A stretch of DNA of 45,544 nucleotides from an uncultured Brachyspira sp. (GCA_944392715.1 CALXXQ010000077.1:1-45544); one strand, 5' to 3'. Numbered from the stretch's first letter, positions 17,122 through 27,936 are shown. Numbers and translations: made by a program. The notes: generated by a model from the sequence alone, not told the origin.

Positions 17122-18442
17122 TATTAGAAATTCCTCCGTTTTTAATTATTCTAGGATGTTTGCTGTATGGGAATGCTGGCATAGACATTTGTACTAATTC
17201 TGGAATATATACTCTCATAACATGCAAATCTTTATTATATATTTCTGCTGGAGTGATATCCAAATAAACAGCATATTTTGAAATATTATAAATACCTTTT
17301 AATAAATACTCTAAATCATTATCAGTGTCATTTTCAAGATTTTTATATTTTTTTAACTGTACTTTATCTTTGATTTTGCTGTTTATAAAATTTAGTTTTT
17401 TATCTTTATTTTCTAAATTTCCCCAATAATTAACATTGCTGTCAAGATTAAGATAATTCTTTTCTGATACAGTTTCCAAATAATCTTCAGGCATAGATAA
17501 AGGTCCATTAATATTTAAAGTAAGTATAGCCAAAGCCTCCATAAATGCTCTATATATTACTTTTCTAGGATTAAGCCCAGAAGAAGCTCCCATTACAATA
17601 TATGGAGATTTTTCAGTATTATTTATAAGCATAACAGAAAAAACATAACCTAAATTATTATCAACTGTATAATCAAATACCCTTATAGTATAATTAATAT
17701 CTTTTAAAATAATATTCATAGCTTCATTAAGAATATCATCATCAATAATAACTTCTTTTACTTTACTGTCAGTATACCATTTTATCATACAGGCATCGCA
17801 TTCTATAATTTCAGTTATTGCCGATTTTAAAGCAAGAGCTATATTTTTATGACTGGCACTTCCCTTTGAAAATCCGCTTATAAATATTTTTTCTTTTTTA
17901 TCTCTTCTAATTATATGCGATAGAAAGAAATTCTGTGCTGGTATATAATATTCTTTTTCTCTATCAAATAAAGAAGGAAGAAGCACCCAAGATAATACAT
18001 CATCTTCATTAATATTTTCTAATATTCCAAGACTATTCAATTTTTGGCAGTCATCATCGCTATATATTTTTATATACTCAAAAGGTATAACATTATCAGG
18101 ATATTTTTCTTTTAATTTATTATAAGAAGTATATTTTAATTTTTCTTCAAAATATAAATTTGAAGTAAATAAAGCATATCTTTCAATACCTTCTCCTAAT
18201 AATCTTATAATAGCTTCATCTCTATATATTCCGTATCCTGAAAGATGATAATTTACTTCAGCATTATCTCCTAATAATATTTTATGATAATTAGGCAGCA
18301 TAGCAGTGCATGTATTCATATTTTCAGCAATCACAGAATTAGCCTGCATTATAATAAGAGAATCCAAAATTCCTGTTTGATGTCCGCAAATATCATTATA
18401 TTTATTTAAAATATTTTTATGGCTTGGGTAGTATTTAATCAT
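17096..18442 (-). CDS. SagD-like YcaO cyclodehydratase
   Basis: 448-residue YcaO-domain protein that would use ATP to activate the amide backbone and form azoline rings from Cys/Ser/Thr of the precursor. Length matches SagD (452). Seen: HQTGILDSL near residue 20, the GEGIERYALFTS motif (YcaO ATP-binding glutamates), SGFSKGSASHKNIALALKSAITEIIECDA near 205, and the C-terminal PHPLP, a canonical PxPxP tail that organises the YcaO active site. It is 50 bases downstream of the SagC-like gene, whose product normally supplies leader recognition. Confidence 0.94.
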   Translation of the reverse strand: MIKYYPSHKNILNKYNDICGHQTGILDSLIIMQANSVIAENMNTCTAMLPNYHKILLGDNAEVNYHLSGYGIYRDEAIIRLLGEGIERYALFTSNLYFEEKLKYTSYNKLKEKYPDNVIPFEYIKIYSDDDCQKLNSLGILENINEDDVLSWVLLPSLFDREKEYYIPAQNFFLSHIIRRDKKEKIFISGFSKGSASHKNIALALKSAITEIIECDACMIKWYTDSKVKEVIIDDDILNEAMNIILKDINYTIRVFDYTVDNNLGYVFSVMLINNTEKSPYIVMGASSGLNPRKVIYRAFMEALAILTLNINGPLSMPEDYLETVSEKNYLNLDSNVNYWGNLENKDKKLNFINSKIKDKVQLKKYKNLENDTDNDLEYLLKGIYNISKYAVYLDITPAEIYNKDLHVMRVYIPELVQMSMPAFPYSKHPRIIKNGGISNSEFPHPLP

Positions 18443-18492
18443 ATATTTTCCATTTTACATTATTTAATAAATAAAGCAAAATAATTTATTAA

Positions 18493-19578
18493 TTATTTTA
18501 CTATAACTTTGCTTGAAAATTTTTCTATTATTTCCTTTGATGAAGTATACATTTCATTATATTTAGCCTTACTTATATGACCGCATGCAGGACAGAATGG
18601 TACTCTGAGTAAATCCTGAATTTGAATCTCTATAGAAGGTATATAAATATTTATAACTCTTCCAGCAAGTTTGCATTTACCTATAGTGGCAAATAAAAAT
18701 GCTTCATATAAAGCAAGTGAGGTGAAACTCTGAAGTATAGGAGTTATATATGTTTTTTTATTATTCATTTTTAAATTCATAGTTTGTTTTACAAATTTAT
18801 TATAAACTGACAAGCTTTCATTTCTAGCAATTACTCTATTTTCAAAACATTCATAACATCCCGTTTCTTTTCCTTTTATTGTAGTAATATTTAAAAATGG
18901 ACCGTCTAATATAGATATAATTATAGGAATAGATTTATCAAGCAAAAGCCTATTAATATTTCTAAGTAAATTAAGTCTAGGTTTTTCAATACTTACAACA
19001 ATACAAGATATATTATCAAATAGTTTTAATAACTCTTTTTGTTTTTCAATAGTTTCTATTGCATCCGTAGTATCTGTAAGATTTGCTTTTTCTATTTTTT
19101 TTATGCTGTCATTATCCATCATATCAATATTCATATACATATCTTCTGATACTAATTTAGCATAATCTTTTAATCTTTTATTATCTGTTATAAACATTAT
19201 TTTATTTTTCTTAACTTTGCTTTCATCAGGTATATCATAAAAATACTCGCCTATAAGTTCATAAACCATATTAAGCATATTATTTTCATCATATTCTAAA
19301 AATCTGTTTCCTACTAAAGATGAAATAATATCATTAAGAAGATTTGTATTTTGTTCATTAAGTGAGAATTTTTTTACTATATCATCAAAAACTATATGTT
19401 TATCATCAAAAAGCTCTTTAGATAAAAATATTAATGCTTCTTTCATACTATCATCTAAATCATTAAGACCCAAAGCAGCCTCTTCAAAATTCCATATACC
19501 TTTTCTAAATCTAATTTCATCATCAGAATTAAAGAAAATTGAAACATTATCATAAAGTTTAATATTTTTTTTATTCAT
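18493..19578 (-). CDS. SagC-like E1/ThiF-related partner of the cyclodehydratase
   Basis: 361 residues (SagC 352). An N-terminal winged-helix/RRE-like region (about 1-110) probably binds the leader peptide. A ThiF/E1-like domain follows with two zinc-type pairs, CYEC (241, 244) and CPAC (329, 332), the tetra-Cys signature of ocin-ThiF-like TOMM proteins. It would present the 15544-15678 precursor to the YcaO protein at 17096-18442. It lies 28 bases after the SagB-like gene. There is no ATP-binding Gly-rich loop, consistent with the degenerate E1 fold in this family. Confidence 0.9.
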   Translation of the reverse strand: MNKKNIKLYDNVSIFFNSDDEIRFRKGIWNFEEAALGLNDLDDSMKEALIFLSKELFDDKHIVFDDIVKKFSLNEQNTNLLNDIISSLVGNRFLEYDENNMLNMVYELIGEYFYDIPDESKVKKNKIMFITDNKRLKDYAKLVSEDMYMNIDMMDNDSIKKIEKANLTDTTDAIETIEKQKELLKLFDNISCIVVSIEKPRLNLLRNINRLLLDKSIPIIISILDGPFLNITTIKGKETGCYECFENRVIARNESLSVYNKFVKQTMNLKMNNKKTYITPILQSFTSLALYEAFLFATIGKCKLAGRVINIYIPSIEIQIQDLLRVPFCPACGHISKAKYNEMYTSSKEIIEKFSSKVIVK

Positions 19579-19606
19579 TATAGTAATCCAATTATTTATT
19601 ATTTTA

Positions 19607-20638
19607 TTATTTTGAAAGTAAAGTCAAATGCAAAACATGATTTGTAAGCCCATCAATATTGAGAATCTCTTCAGATTTCACTTTATTGAATCCTCCTATA
19701 TCGCATGCCATAATACCATCGGAAGCTGCAGCAAGCTGTATATTTTCTGCTATTTCTCCAATTTCTATTAAAGCAAATTGTAAACCCATATCCCCATATT
19801 TTCTTGAGTTTTCATATATACTATAAACATAATAAATAGATAAAGCAGTTTTTCTTAAATCTATCTCACTGCCGAAATTATTATCTTTATAATAATTCTC
19901 TAAATCTTCATCATTAAATATTTTTATTTTTTCAAGCGAATGAGTAAAAGGCATATATTTGTATATTCCTTTTTCAAGATTATTTATATTAAGTGCTGCA
20001 ATATAAAGATATATAGGATAAAGTCCTCCTCCAGATGGAGCTGTTCTTAACTTTGATATATACTTATTTCCAAAAGTTATTGTACCGTATTCTTCTTTAT
20101 TTAATTTAAAATCAAAATCTCCAGAAATACCGTCTCCATAATAAAGCAAAGTTGATAAGTCATTTAATGTTAAAGCTTTGCCTTTAAAATCTCTTCTGCT
20201 TCTTCTTGATCTTATTACAGAGCCTATAGGAGCATTAAGATTTTTATAAGGCGGAAGTTTTACAGCATTTCCTTTTTTATGTATTTCTTCTTCCAATGAT
20301 ATTCTGCTGCTTAAAGATGCATCTATAGGAAATGAAGAGTATCCTGTAACATTAAGCATAGTAGATAAATCTATAGAAGATTTTTTGGAGTTTAAAAGGT
20401 ATTCTTCACTGATATTTTTATTTACTTCAGAATGCATTGCACCTCTATAGCTTGATTCTGATGTTTTTATTCCTATAGTATCAGTATACATAGATATTGG
20501 TATATTTGAAGAAAAATTTACCACGCTGAAAAGTAATGGTATTTCTTTTGATTCCAATTCTTCTTTTGAAATTTCAATTTTTTTTACTTTATTGTCATTA
20601 TTTTTTTCTTTTTTATTATTTTTCTTTATTATTCCCAT
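19607..20638 (-). CDS. SagB-like FMN-dependent azoline dehydrogenase
   Basis: 343-residue nitroreductase-fold enzyme that would oxidise thiazolines/oxazolines to thiazoles/oxazoles using FMN. Seen: the SagB-type start of the domain IGSVIRSRRSRRDFKGK (138-154), LSTLLYYGDGISG, the FMN loop TAPSGGGLYPIYLYI (199-213), and QFALIEIGEIAENIQLAA plus DIGGFN near the C-terminus. An additional ~30-residue Lys/Asn-rich N-terminal tail is unusual. It is the first gene of the toxin operon, divergent from the nucleotidase at 20788. The ribosome site is weak (GCGGAT), so it may be less abundant than the precursor. Confidence 0.93.
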   Translation of the reverse strand: MGIIKKNNKKEKNNDNKVKKIEISKEELESKEIPLLFSVVNFSSNIPISMYTDTIGIKTSESSYRGAMHSEVNKNISEEYLLNSKKSSIDLSTMLNVTGYSSFPIDASLSSRISLEEEIHKKGNAVKLPPYKNLNAPIGSVIRSRRSRRDFKGKALTLNDLSTLLYYGDGISGDFDFKLNKEEYGTITFGNKYISKLRTAPSGGGLYPIYLYIAALNINNLEKGIYKYMPFTHSLEKIKIFNDEDLENYYKDNNFGSEIDLRKTALSIYYVYSIYENSRKYGDMGLQFALIEIGEIAENIQLAAASDGIMACDIGGFNKVKSEEILNIDGLTNHVLHLTLLSK

Positions 20639-20787
20639 ATTATAATCCGCTTTTTATAAAATATAAAAACTGTTAATATTACATAAAGTTAAATTATTTA
20701 TTTTCATAGTATTGTAAAAGATACAAAAGAATGATAAATTTTATATATTAATAATAAAGCTTTATAATATTTACTGGAGGAACTTAT

Positions 20788-22323
20788 ATGATGAAGATGT
20801 TTTATATTGCATTAATATTTATTATTACTATTTCTTGTTCTGTTTCTAATAAAACAGGAAATACAGGCTCTCTTACTATAATACATATGAATGATACTCA
20901 TGGCAGAGATGAAGAGGAAAAGATAATAAATAAAGATGTAAATCCTCCAGAAACAAATTATATGTACGGAGCAGCTAGAAGGGCTTCATATATAAAACAG
21001 GTAAAATCTACAAATAAAAATGTATTAGTTTTACATGCTGGAGATACTATTACAGGAAGCGTATATTCTACAGTATTTCAGGGAAGAGATGAAGTTGATA
21101 TTATGAATATGATTGGAGTAGATGCTGCTGCTGTAGGAAATCATTTTATAGATTATGGTGCTGATAATTTTACTGAGATAATGAAAGAGAGAAAATTTCC
21201 AACGATTTCAATCAATATAAAAAATAAATCGGATAATAGTTATTATGCATTGCCTTATATAGTTACAAATGTTAATGGACTTAATATTGCTATTATTGGT
21301 GTAACTACTACAGATTCTGTTTATAATCCAAAATATGCAAAAGAATTAATTTTTGAAGATGATATAAAATCTCTTAAAGACTTTATGAAAAAAATACCTC
21401 TTAATAAAACAAATGATATTACAATATTATTAAGTCATGTCGGATATGAGAAGGATAAAGAAATCGCTAAGTCTATGCCTAATACATTTGATATAATAAT
21501 AGGAGGGCATAGCCATACAGAATTGAAAGAAGCTGATTTTGTAAATGGTACTCCTATAGTGCAGGCTGGATATTATGGAAGATTTTTAGGAAATATAAAT
21601 TTAGATGTTAATAATGGTGTGATGAGCAATTTTAATTATAAGCTTGTTGCTATGGATAGTACAATAGAGCAGGATACTGAGATGCTTAGTTTTATTAATG
21701 AAATGAAGGGTACTGTTGATAAAGAGTTTAATGTGAGAATAGGAAGTTTGCCTATTGATTTGGTTCATGATGGCATAAGATCTAATTCTATGGCTATAGG
21801 AAATTTTGCCTGCGATTTGGTTATGGATTCTTATGATAATATTGATATTGTATTTATGAATTCAGGCGGTCTTAGAACTCCATTAAAAAAGGGAGATATA
21901 ACTTTAGGAAATATACAAAATGAATTTTTCCCATTTGATAATGAAGTAGTGATAGTTACATTAACAGGAAAAAATATTATCGATATGCTTAAAATATCAG
22001 GAAAAAAAAGAGGTGCTGGAGCTTTTTTACAATTATCAAAAGGAATGGAAGTAAAATATAATGCTGATGGAGAATTATTAGAGGCTTATTTAAATGGAGA
22101 AAAAATAAATGAGAGTAAGGATTATAGAGTTATATTATCAAGCTTTATATTTTTAGGAGGAGACGGATATCAGGATAATAATGGAAATTCTATAGGTGAA
22201 AGCGGAAAAGATATTGTTATGACTGGTAATGATATGAGAGATGCTATGATAGCAAAAATTAAGGAGCTTAATAATATATTAGAAGATTATATTGACAGTA
22301 AAGCTAGAGTTATATTTGAATAA
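20788..22323 (+). CDS. UshA-like 5'-nucleotidase / 2',3'-cyclic phosphodiesterase lipoprotein
   Basis: 511-residue calcineurin-like metallophosphoesterase anchored as a lipoprotein (FIITISC, Cys17). Metal-site motifs: IIHMNDTHGR, LHAGDTITGS, VGNHFIDYG (GNHE-type), LLSHVG and IIGGHSHTEL. The C-terminal 5'-nucleotidase domain has AIGNFACDLVMDS, MNSGGLRTPLKKGDIT and EFFPFDNEVV. It probably hydrolyses extracellular nucleotides so nucleosides can be imported; host ATP/AMP hydrolysis could also influence inflammation (inference). The strong GGAGGAAC ribosome site fixes the start. It is divergent from the toxin operon. Confidence 0.92.
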   Translation: MMKMFYIALIFIITISCSVSNKTGNTGSLTIIHMNDTHGRDEEEKIINKDVNPPETNYMYGAARRASYIKQVKSTNKNVLVLHAGDTITGSVYSTVFQGRDEVDIMNMIGVDAAAVGNHFIDYGADNFTEIMKERKFPTISINIKNKSDNSYYALPYIVTNVNGLNIAIIGVTTTDSVYNPKYAKELIFEDDIKSLKDFMKKIPLNKTNDITILLSHVGYEKDKEIAKSMPNTFDIIIGGHSHTELKEADFVNGTPIVQAGYYGRFLGNINLDVNNGVMSNFNYKLVAMDSTIEQDTEMLSFINEMKGTVDKEFNVRIGSLPIDLVHDGIRSNSMAIGNFACDLVMDSYDNIDIVFMNSGGLRTPLKKGDITLGNIQNEFFPFDNEVVIVTLTGKNIIDMLKISGKKRGAGAFLQLSKGMEVKYNADGELLEAYLNGEKINESKDYRVILSSFIFLGGDGYQDNNGNSIGESGKDIVMTGNDMRDAMIAKIKELNNILEDYIDSKARVIFE

Positions 22324-22335
22324 TTATTAATTTAA

Positions 22336-22362
22336 TTGACTTTTATTAGTATAGATTATAAT
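22336..22362 (+). promoter_or_regulatory. Candidate promoter of the ABC-F gene
   Basis: TTGACT (22336-22341) and a perfect TATAAT (22357-22362) are 15 bases apart, slightly short. This would give a leader of about 65-70 bases ending in the G7 tract. Confidence 0.45.
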
Positions 22363-22424
22363 ATTTATATGTAATTAAATATATTAACCAACAAATAAAA
22401 AGTATTTGCTTTATTTCTATTTTT

Positions 22425-22436
22425 ATGGGGGGGTAA
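22425..22436 (+). promoter_or_regulatory. G7 tract serving as ribosome site, containing a three-codon ORF
   Basis: Seven consecutive G (22427-22433) stand five bases... with only TAAT before the ATG at 22438, an unusual Shine-Dalgarno in this AT-rich genome. The overlapping ATG at 22425 reads Met-Gly-Gly-stop. A two-base gain (G9) would put that ATG in frame with the gene. Confidence 0.6.
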
Positions 22437-22437
22437 T

Positions 22438-23967
<1,530 letters not shown>

Positions 23968-24061
23968 ATATATGTTTTTAATTTTATAGGTTTTGTATAT
24001 CTGTATTAATTTTAAAAAATTACTTCCGATAATAAGTTGTATATTTGATAAGGTAATTTTT

Positions 24062-24556
24062 ATGTATTTTAATGTTAGAATCAGTTCTAAAATATTCTAT
24101 AGTATCATATTAGTTGGAATAGCTTTTATGGTATATATATTTGTTTTTAGTTCTAAAGGATTTCTTACATTAGATTCTAAAAGAGATATAATAGAAAACA
24201 AAAGAAAGAGAGTAGAAGAACTCAATAGAAGAAAGATTCAAATTTCAAGCAATATAGAAAGGCTTAAAACAGATAAAGAGTATATTCTATCTTATGCTAA
24301 GACATTCGGCTATTTAGATGAAACAAAAAATGAAAAGATTATAAAAATCATAAAAAATGATGATGCAGAGAGTAAAAATATTTCATCGGCACCAGCTTCT
24401 ATAAATACTAAAGAAAGCGATAATTATATTAATATCAAGGGAGCTTTGATATTAGCATTTATGATAGCAATGTGCTTTATATCATATATACTTCTCATTA
24501 ATAAAAATTTACTTCCAAAATTAAAAAAGAAAAAGATAATTCCTTCAAGAAGTTAA
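24062..24556 (+). CDS. FtsB/DivIC-like septum-formation protein
   Basis: 164 residues: a short cytoplasmic end, a transmembrane helix (about 12-30, YSIILVGIAFMVYIFVF), then a coiled coil (NKRKRVEELNRRKIQISSNIERLKTDKEYILSYAKTFGYLD), which matches the FtsB/DivIC pattern including the E-x-x-A-R/K-x-x-x-G-Y/M end. It is unusual in having a second C-terminal transmembrane helix (ALILAFMIAMCFISYILLI) followed by a Lys/Arg tail. The frame opens at 23993, but AAGGTAA precedes the ATG at 24062 and the family begins there. A divisome role is inferred. Confidence 0.75.
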   Translation: MYFNVRISSKIFYSIILVGIAFMVYIFVFSSKGFLTLDSKRDIIENKRKRVEELNRRKIQISSNIERLKTDKEYILSYAKTFGYLDETKNEKIIKIIKNDDAESKNISSAPASINTKESDNYINIKGALILAFMIAMCFISYILLINKNLLPKLKKKKIIPSRS

Positions 24557-24571
24557 AAAATTATAATATTC

Positions 24572-25174
24572 CTATAGAGGATGACTTAAAGAAAATAAAA
24601 ATCCTGCATCTTTATTTACAGGTTCATAGAAAGGCATAAAATTAAAACTAAATCCATCATTTTTCTTTTTGCCATAAACCCTTTGATAACTATCATATGC
24701 AACTGCAGCTCCGCAGAATAATCCTGCAGTTATTTCAAAAAGCATAGATGATATCCATAAGCTTTTATATCGGTTTCTTCCTGTAGTTGAAGGAGCAACA
24801 CTTCCATTTTCTATAGCATCTAATCCGAATACTAAATATGTAGCATAAGTATATGAAAAGAATGCTGTAAGAATAAAAGTTACTTCTGTATATCTGAAAG
24901 GATTGCTTTTATATGGGTCTTCTGGTATTACAGGAGAGCTTACAATACCTTTTTGATTTATAATATTATTTCCTTCCATACTGAAAAAAGAATTCACACT
25001 ATTAGTATCTATATTATATTCTGATTTTAATTCTTCATTTTCTTCTATTATTTCTTTTTCTTCTTTATTTATATTTTCATTAGTGCCGTATTCTTTTGCT
25101 ATATCAGAAAAATAAAAAGCACCGAAAAAAGTGTTTGATATAATAAATAATATTAATATAATTTTTGCTTTCAT
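24572..25174 (-). CDS. Hypothetical envelope protein with signal peptide
   Basis: 200 residues. Signal peptide MKAKIILILFIISNTFFGAFYF, an acidic Glu/Asn linker (about 30-70), then two hydrophobic segments near 100-120 and 145-165 (SLWISSMLFEITAGLFCGAAVAYDSY) and a Phe/Pro-rich C-terminus. Family not recognised. Its start follows the CsgG-domain gene stop by 1 base, so it is very likely co-transcribed with it and a partner in the same envelope assembly. Confidence 0.7.
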   Translation of the reverse strand: MKAKIILILFIISNTFFGAFYFSDIAKEYGTNENINKEEKEIIEENEELKSEYNIDTNSVNSFFSMEGNNIINQKGIVSSPVIPEDPYKSNPFRYTEVTFILTAFFSYTYATYLVFGLDAIENGSVAPSTTGRNRYKSLWISSMLFEITAGLFCGAAVAYDSYQRVYGKKKNDGFSFNFMPFYEPVNKDAGFLFSLSHPL

Positions 25175-25175
25175 T

Positions 25176-26645
25176 TTAGAATATGAAAAATGCTCCTAAT
25201 GTGAATTCCAATCCTGTAAGATTAACAGTTTTAATCTGCTCTGGTAAACTAATTTCATTACCATCATTGTAAATACCTAAATTAATAGGATTAGTATAAA
25301 ATCTGTATCCTACTCCTAAATTTATTCCTATAGTATCAGTTACATTATATTGTAAAGAAGCCAATGCTCCTATACCAAACATAATATCTCTTGATTCTAT
25401 TTTAGAACCATTTTTTAAATATGTAAAATTATCAATATAATAATTTCCGCCGTATATTTCACCTATAGTTGTAAAAGATACTCCTAAACCAATATACGGA
25501 CTTATTATAAATTTTAAAACCTCTTGATATAAGTTTATATTAATATCAAAATTAAATCTAGCATCAACAGCATAACTAGATTTGAAGAAATCTCCGAATA
25601 ATAATCCTACACTCAAATTCGGAGAAAATAATATTCCGTTATATCCCATTTTTGCATGTATACCTAAAGCATATTCATTTTTATTTAATGATATTTTCAT
25701 TTGTCCTTCATTAGGCTTTATAGCGCTTTGATATGATTTTTGAAAAGGTGAAATATTATAAGATGCATAATTTACAAATATTCCAAAACCAAAATCTCCT
25801 ATGACAGTTTCTCTTGCCACATCTCCAACTTGTATATTATTTCCTCTTGAAATTTTTGCTATAGCATAATCGCCTTTAAGTTCTTTTATTCTAAGAGAAC
25901 CTTTATATTTATATCCTCCGCTTATTACATCTCCTGAAGAAAGTATTATATCTTCATTTTTTCTATAAACTTTAAATCTAGTTTTTTTATCTAATCCCTG
26001 ATTTCTTCCTGCAAGTAAGTATACATTACCATCACGTATATCTGATATTTTCAAAACTATTTTGAATATATCTCTCATTTTATTTTCAACTTTATATGCC
26101 AGGTTATTACATGCTTCATTTAAAAGGCTTTCTCTTAAAGAGGTAGAAGGATAGCTGCTTGTGCCATAATATGATGATCCTTCTAATTTTGAAGAATACA
26201 TTATTTTAGTAGTTTCTACATCCGCTATTTGAAGCACCATTTCTACATTAGCATATAAACTTACAGTGCCGTCATCATTATATTCAGAGGTAACATTCGC
26301 TGATACTATTCTTCCTGTTACAGCTTTAGAATATCCGTATATTTTACCTACTTCAATTACTTGTTTATCTGTTATTCCTGTTAATTGAAGCTCCATTTCT
26401 TTTAAGTATTTATCTAAATTTCTTCTATCTACTACATTAAATCTATTCATTTTAGATAGAGCATTCTCTATTAATGCTGTCATTTTTTTGCCTAAATCTT
26501 TACTATATTCTGTTGAGGCATCTGTTATTTCAAAAACAGCAATATTTTCTTTTTCGTATCTTTCGCTTATTTCTTTTCTCACTTGCTGAGAAAATAGCAC
26601 TGACTGGATTATCAGTATTGCAAATACAATTTTTTTCATAACCAT
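25176..26645 (-). CDS. CsgG-domain envelope protein with C-terminal beta-barrel-like region
   Basis: 489 residues. After the signal peptide (MKKIVFAILIIQSVLFSQQ) comes a CsgG-type domain: NIAVFEITDASTEYSKDLGKKMTALIENAL, FNVVDRRNLDKYLKEMELQLTG, then YSKAVTGRIVSANV and MVLQIADVETTKI. A central SH3-like flagellar/LpoB-like region (DGNVYLLAGRNQGLDKKTRFKVYR) follows. The last 200 residues alternate strands and Gly-rich turns ending in Phe (LEFTLGAFFIF), typical of an outer-membrane barrel. CsgG domains mediate outer-membrane secretion or assembly. It lacks a lipobox Cys. The ATG at 26639 is an equally good start. It pairs with the 24572 gene. Confidence 0.8.
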   Translation of the reverse strand: MVMKKIVFAILIIQSVLFSQQVRKEISERYEKENIAVFEITDASTEYSKDLGKKMTALIENALSKMNRFNVVDRRNLDKYLKEMELQLTGITDKQVIEVGKIYGYSKAVTGRIVSANVTSEYNDDGTVSLYANVEMVLQIADVETTKIMYSSKLEGSSYYGTSSYPSTSLRESLLNEACNNLAYKVENKMRDIFKIVLKISDIRDGNVYLLAGRNQGLDKKTRFKVYRKNEDIILSSGDVISGGYKYKGSLRIKELKGDYAIAKISRGNNIQVGDVARETVIGDFGFGIFVNYASYNISPFQKSYQSAIKPNEGQMKISLNKNEYALGIHAKMGYNGILFSPNLSVGLLFGDFFKSSYAVDARFNFDININLYQEVLKFIISPYIGLGVSFTTIGEIYGGNYYIDNFTYLKNGSKIESRDIMFGIGALASLQYNVTDTIGINLGVGYRFYTNPINLGIYNDGNEISLPEQIKTVNLTGLEFTLGAFFIF

Positions 26646-26795
26646 TTTTGTTTTTATTCTTAATATAGTTTCTATTAAATATATTATTATTTATATAAAA
26701 AAAAGTCAAATTTATATAGCTTTGTATTTTATTGATTAATTATTAAAAAGAATATATATTATATAATAATTAATAAAGAATAAGGAGAATGTATT

Positions 26796-27236
26796 ATGAG
26801 TGAAAATATAAAATATAGTTCTGCTGGTAATTTAATATGTTTAACTATGGATAAATCATATAATATAATTAGTTTTAACATAGATGAAAGTCTTTTAGCA
26901 AAGGATCAAAAAGAATTATTGGAGGAGATGATAAGCTCTAGCATAAATGAAGCTGTTTCTAAGGTATCTGAATTAAGAAAAAAATTAGAGGAAGATGAAG
27001 CGGAGTATAATAATAACAATAATAATAAAGATAAATTTAAACAGCAGCCTAATTTATTCAATATGAATTTCAAAGATATGAATCAAATGTTTAATGATAT
27101 AAGTAAAATGACATCAGTAGAATATAAGGACGGTAAAATAAATATTTCTTTAGATTCAATAACTCCTGATATGATATCAAAAATGAATGATATGATGAAT
27201 AATATGAATAAAAATAATGATGATGATAAGGAATAA
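26796..27236 (+). CDS. YbaB/EbfC family nucleoid-associated protein
   Basis: 146 residues. It sits directly upstream of recR, where YbaB/EbfC genes classically lie. Seen: an N-terminal strand pair (YSSAGNLICLTMDKSYNIISFNIDESLL) and a helix (DQKELLEEMISSSINEAVSKVSELRKKLEED) that fit the EbfC core. An Asn tract and a Met/Asn-rich C-terminal region extend it beyond the usual ~105 residues. EbfC-type proteins bind DNA as dimers. AAGGAGAA lies upstream. The gene is 5 bases from recR. The core is somewhat divergent; context raises my confidence. Confidence 0.75.
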   Translation: MSENIKYSSAGNLICLTMDKSYNIISFNIDESLLAKDQKELLEEMISSSINEAVSKVSELRKKLEEDEAEYNNNNNNKDKFKQQPNLFNMNFKDMNQMFNDISKMTSVEYKDGKINISLDSITPDMISKMNDMMNNMNKNNDDDKE

Positions 27237-27241
27237 TACTC

Positions 27242-27847
27242 TTGAATAATATACAATCTTTAGATAAGCTTACTCAAATTATATCAAGACTTCCTGGCAT
27301 AGGTTCAAGAACTGCTATGAGGCTTGCTTTATACTTATTTGACTGCGATGATGAATATTTAAAAGAATTTTCTGAAGTTTTATTATCTTTGCATAGAGAT
27401 ATAAAACTATGCAAAGAATGTTATAGTTTAAGTGATAATGATATTTGCTATATATGTGCCAATGATAAAAGAGAGCATAATAAAATATGTATTGTAGAGT
27501 CCTATCCTGATATGCTTGCTATAGAAAAGACTGAAGAATATAATGGAGTTTATCATATATTAGGCGGACTTATAGCACCTATAAAAGGAATTGGAATAAG
27601 CGATATAAGAATAAGAGAGCTTGTAGAGAGAGTTAAGAAAAATAATATAGAAGAAATAATGATAGCTTTCAGTGCATCTTTGGAAGCAGATACAACAGCA
27701 TCCTATATATATAAAACATTAAAAGATAATGGTTTTAATGGAAAAGTAACCCGCATAACTTATGGAATATCTTTAGCAAGCGATATAGAAAATGCAGATT
27801 CCAGATCTTTGGCAAGAAGTATTTTAGATAGAGTCGAGATGAATTAA
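27242..27847 (+). CDS. recR: Recombination mediator RecR
   Basis: 201 residues, the usual RecR length. N-terminal helix-hairpin-helix (LDKLTQIISRLPGIGSRTAMRLALYL), a four-Cys zinc finger (CKECYSLSDNDICYIC), and Toprim domain (ICIVESYPDMLAIEKTEEYNGVYHILGG, then IMIAFSASLEADTTASYI). RecR with RecO/RecF loads RecA at gaps. The start is TTG at 27242, as the family begins here and AAGGA lies upstream, overlapping the end of the YbaB-like gene. It forms the standard ybaB-recR pair. Confidence 0.95.
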   Translation: MNNIQSLDKLTQIISRLPGIGSRTAMRLALYLFDCDDEYLKEFSEVLLSLHRDIKLCKECYSLSDNDICYICANDKREHNKICIVESYPDMLAIEKTEEYNGVYHILGGLIAPIKGIGISDIRIRELVERVKKNNIEEIMIAFSASLEADTTASYIYKTLKDNGFNGKVTRITYGISLASDIENADSRSLARSILDRVEMN

Positions 27848-27856
27848 TTCAATAAA

Positions 27857-27936
27857 ATTCAAAAAGTTGCAAACTCATTCAAAATGTATATACTTAAATT
27901 TGTAATATTATTATTTTTACATAACTATTCAAAATG
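27857..27936. repeat. Three ATTCAAAA-type direct repeats upstream of the chemoreceptor gene
   Basis: ATTCAAAAAG (27857) and two exact ATTCAAAATG (27877, 27927) lie in the recR-mcp gap, with starts spaced 20 and 50 bases, close to whole helical turns. This could be a regulator array. No factor can be named. Confidence 0.4.
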
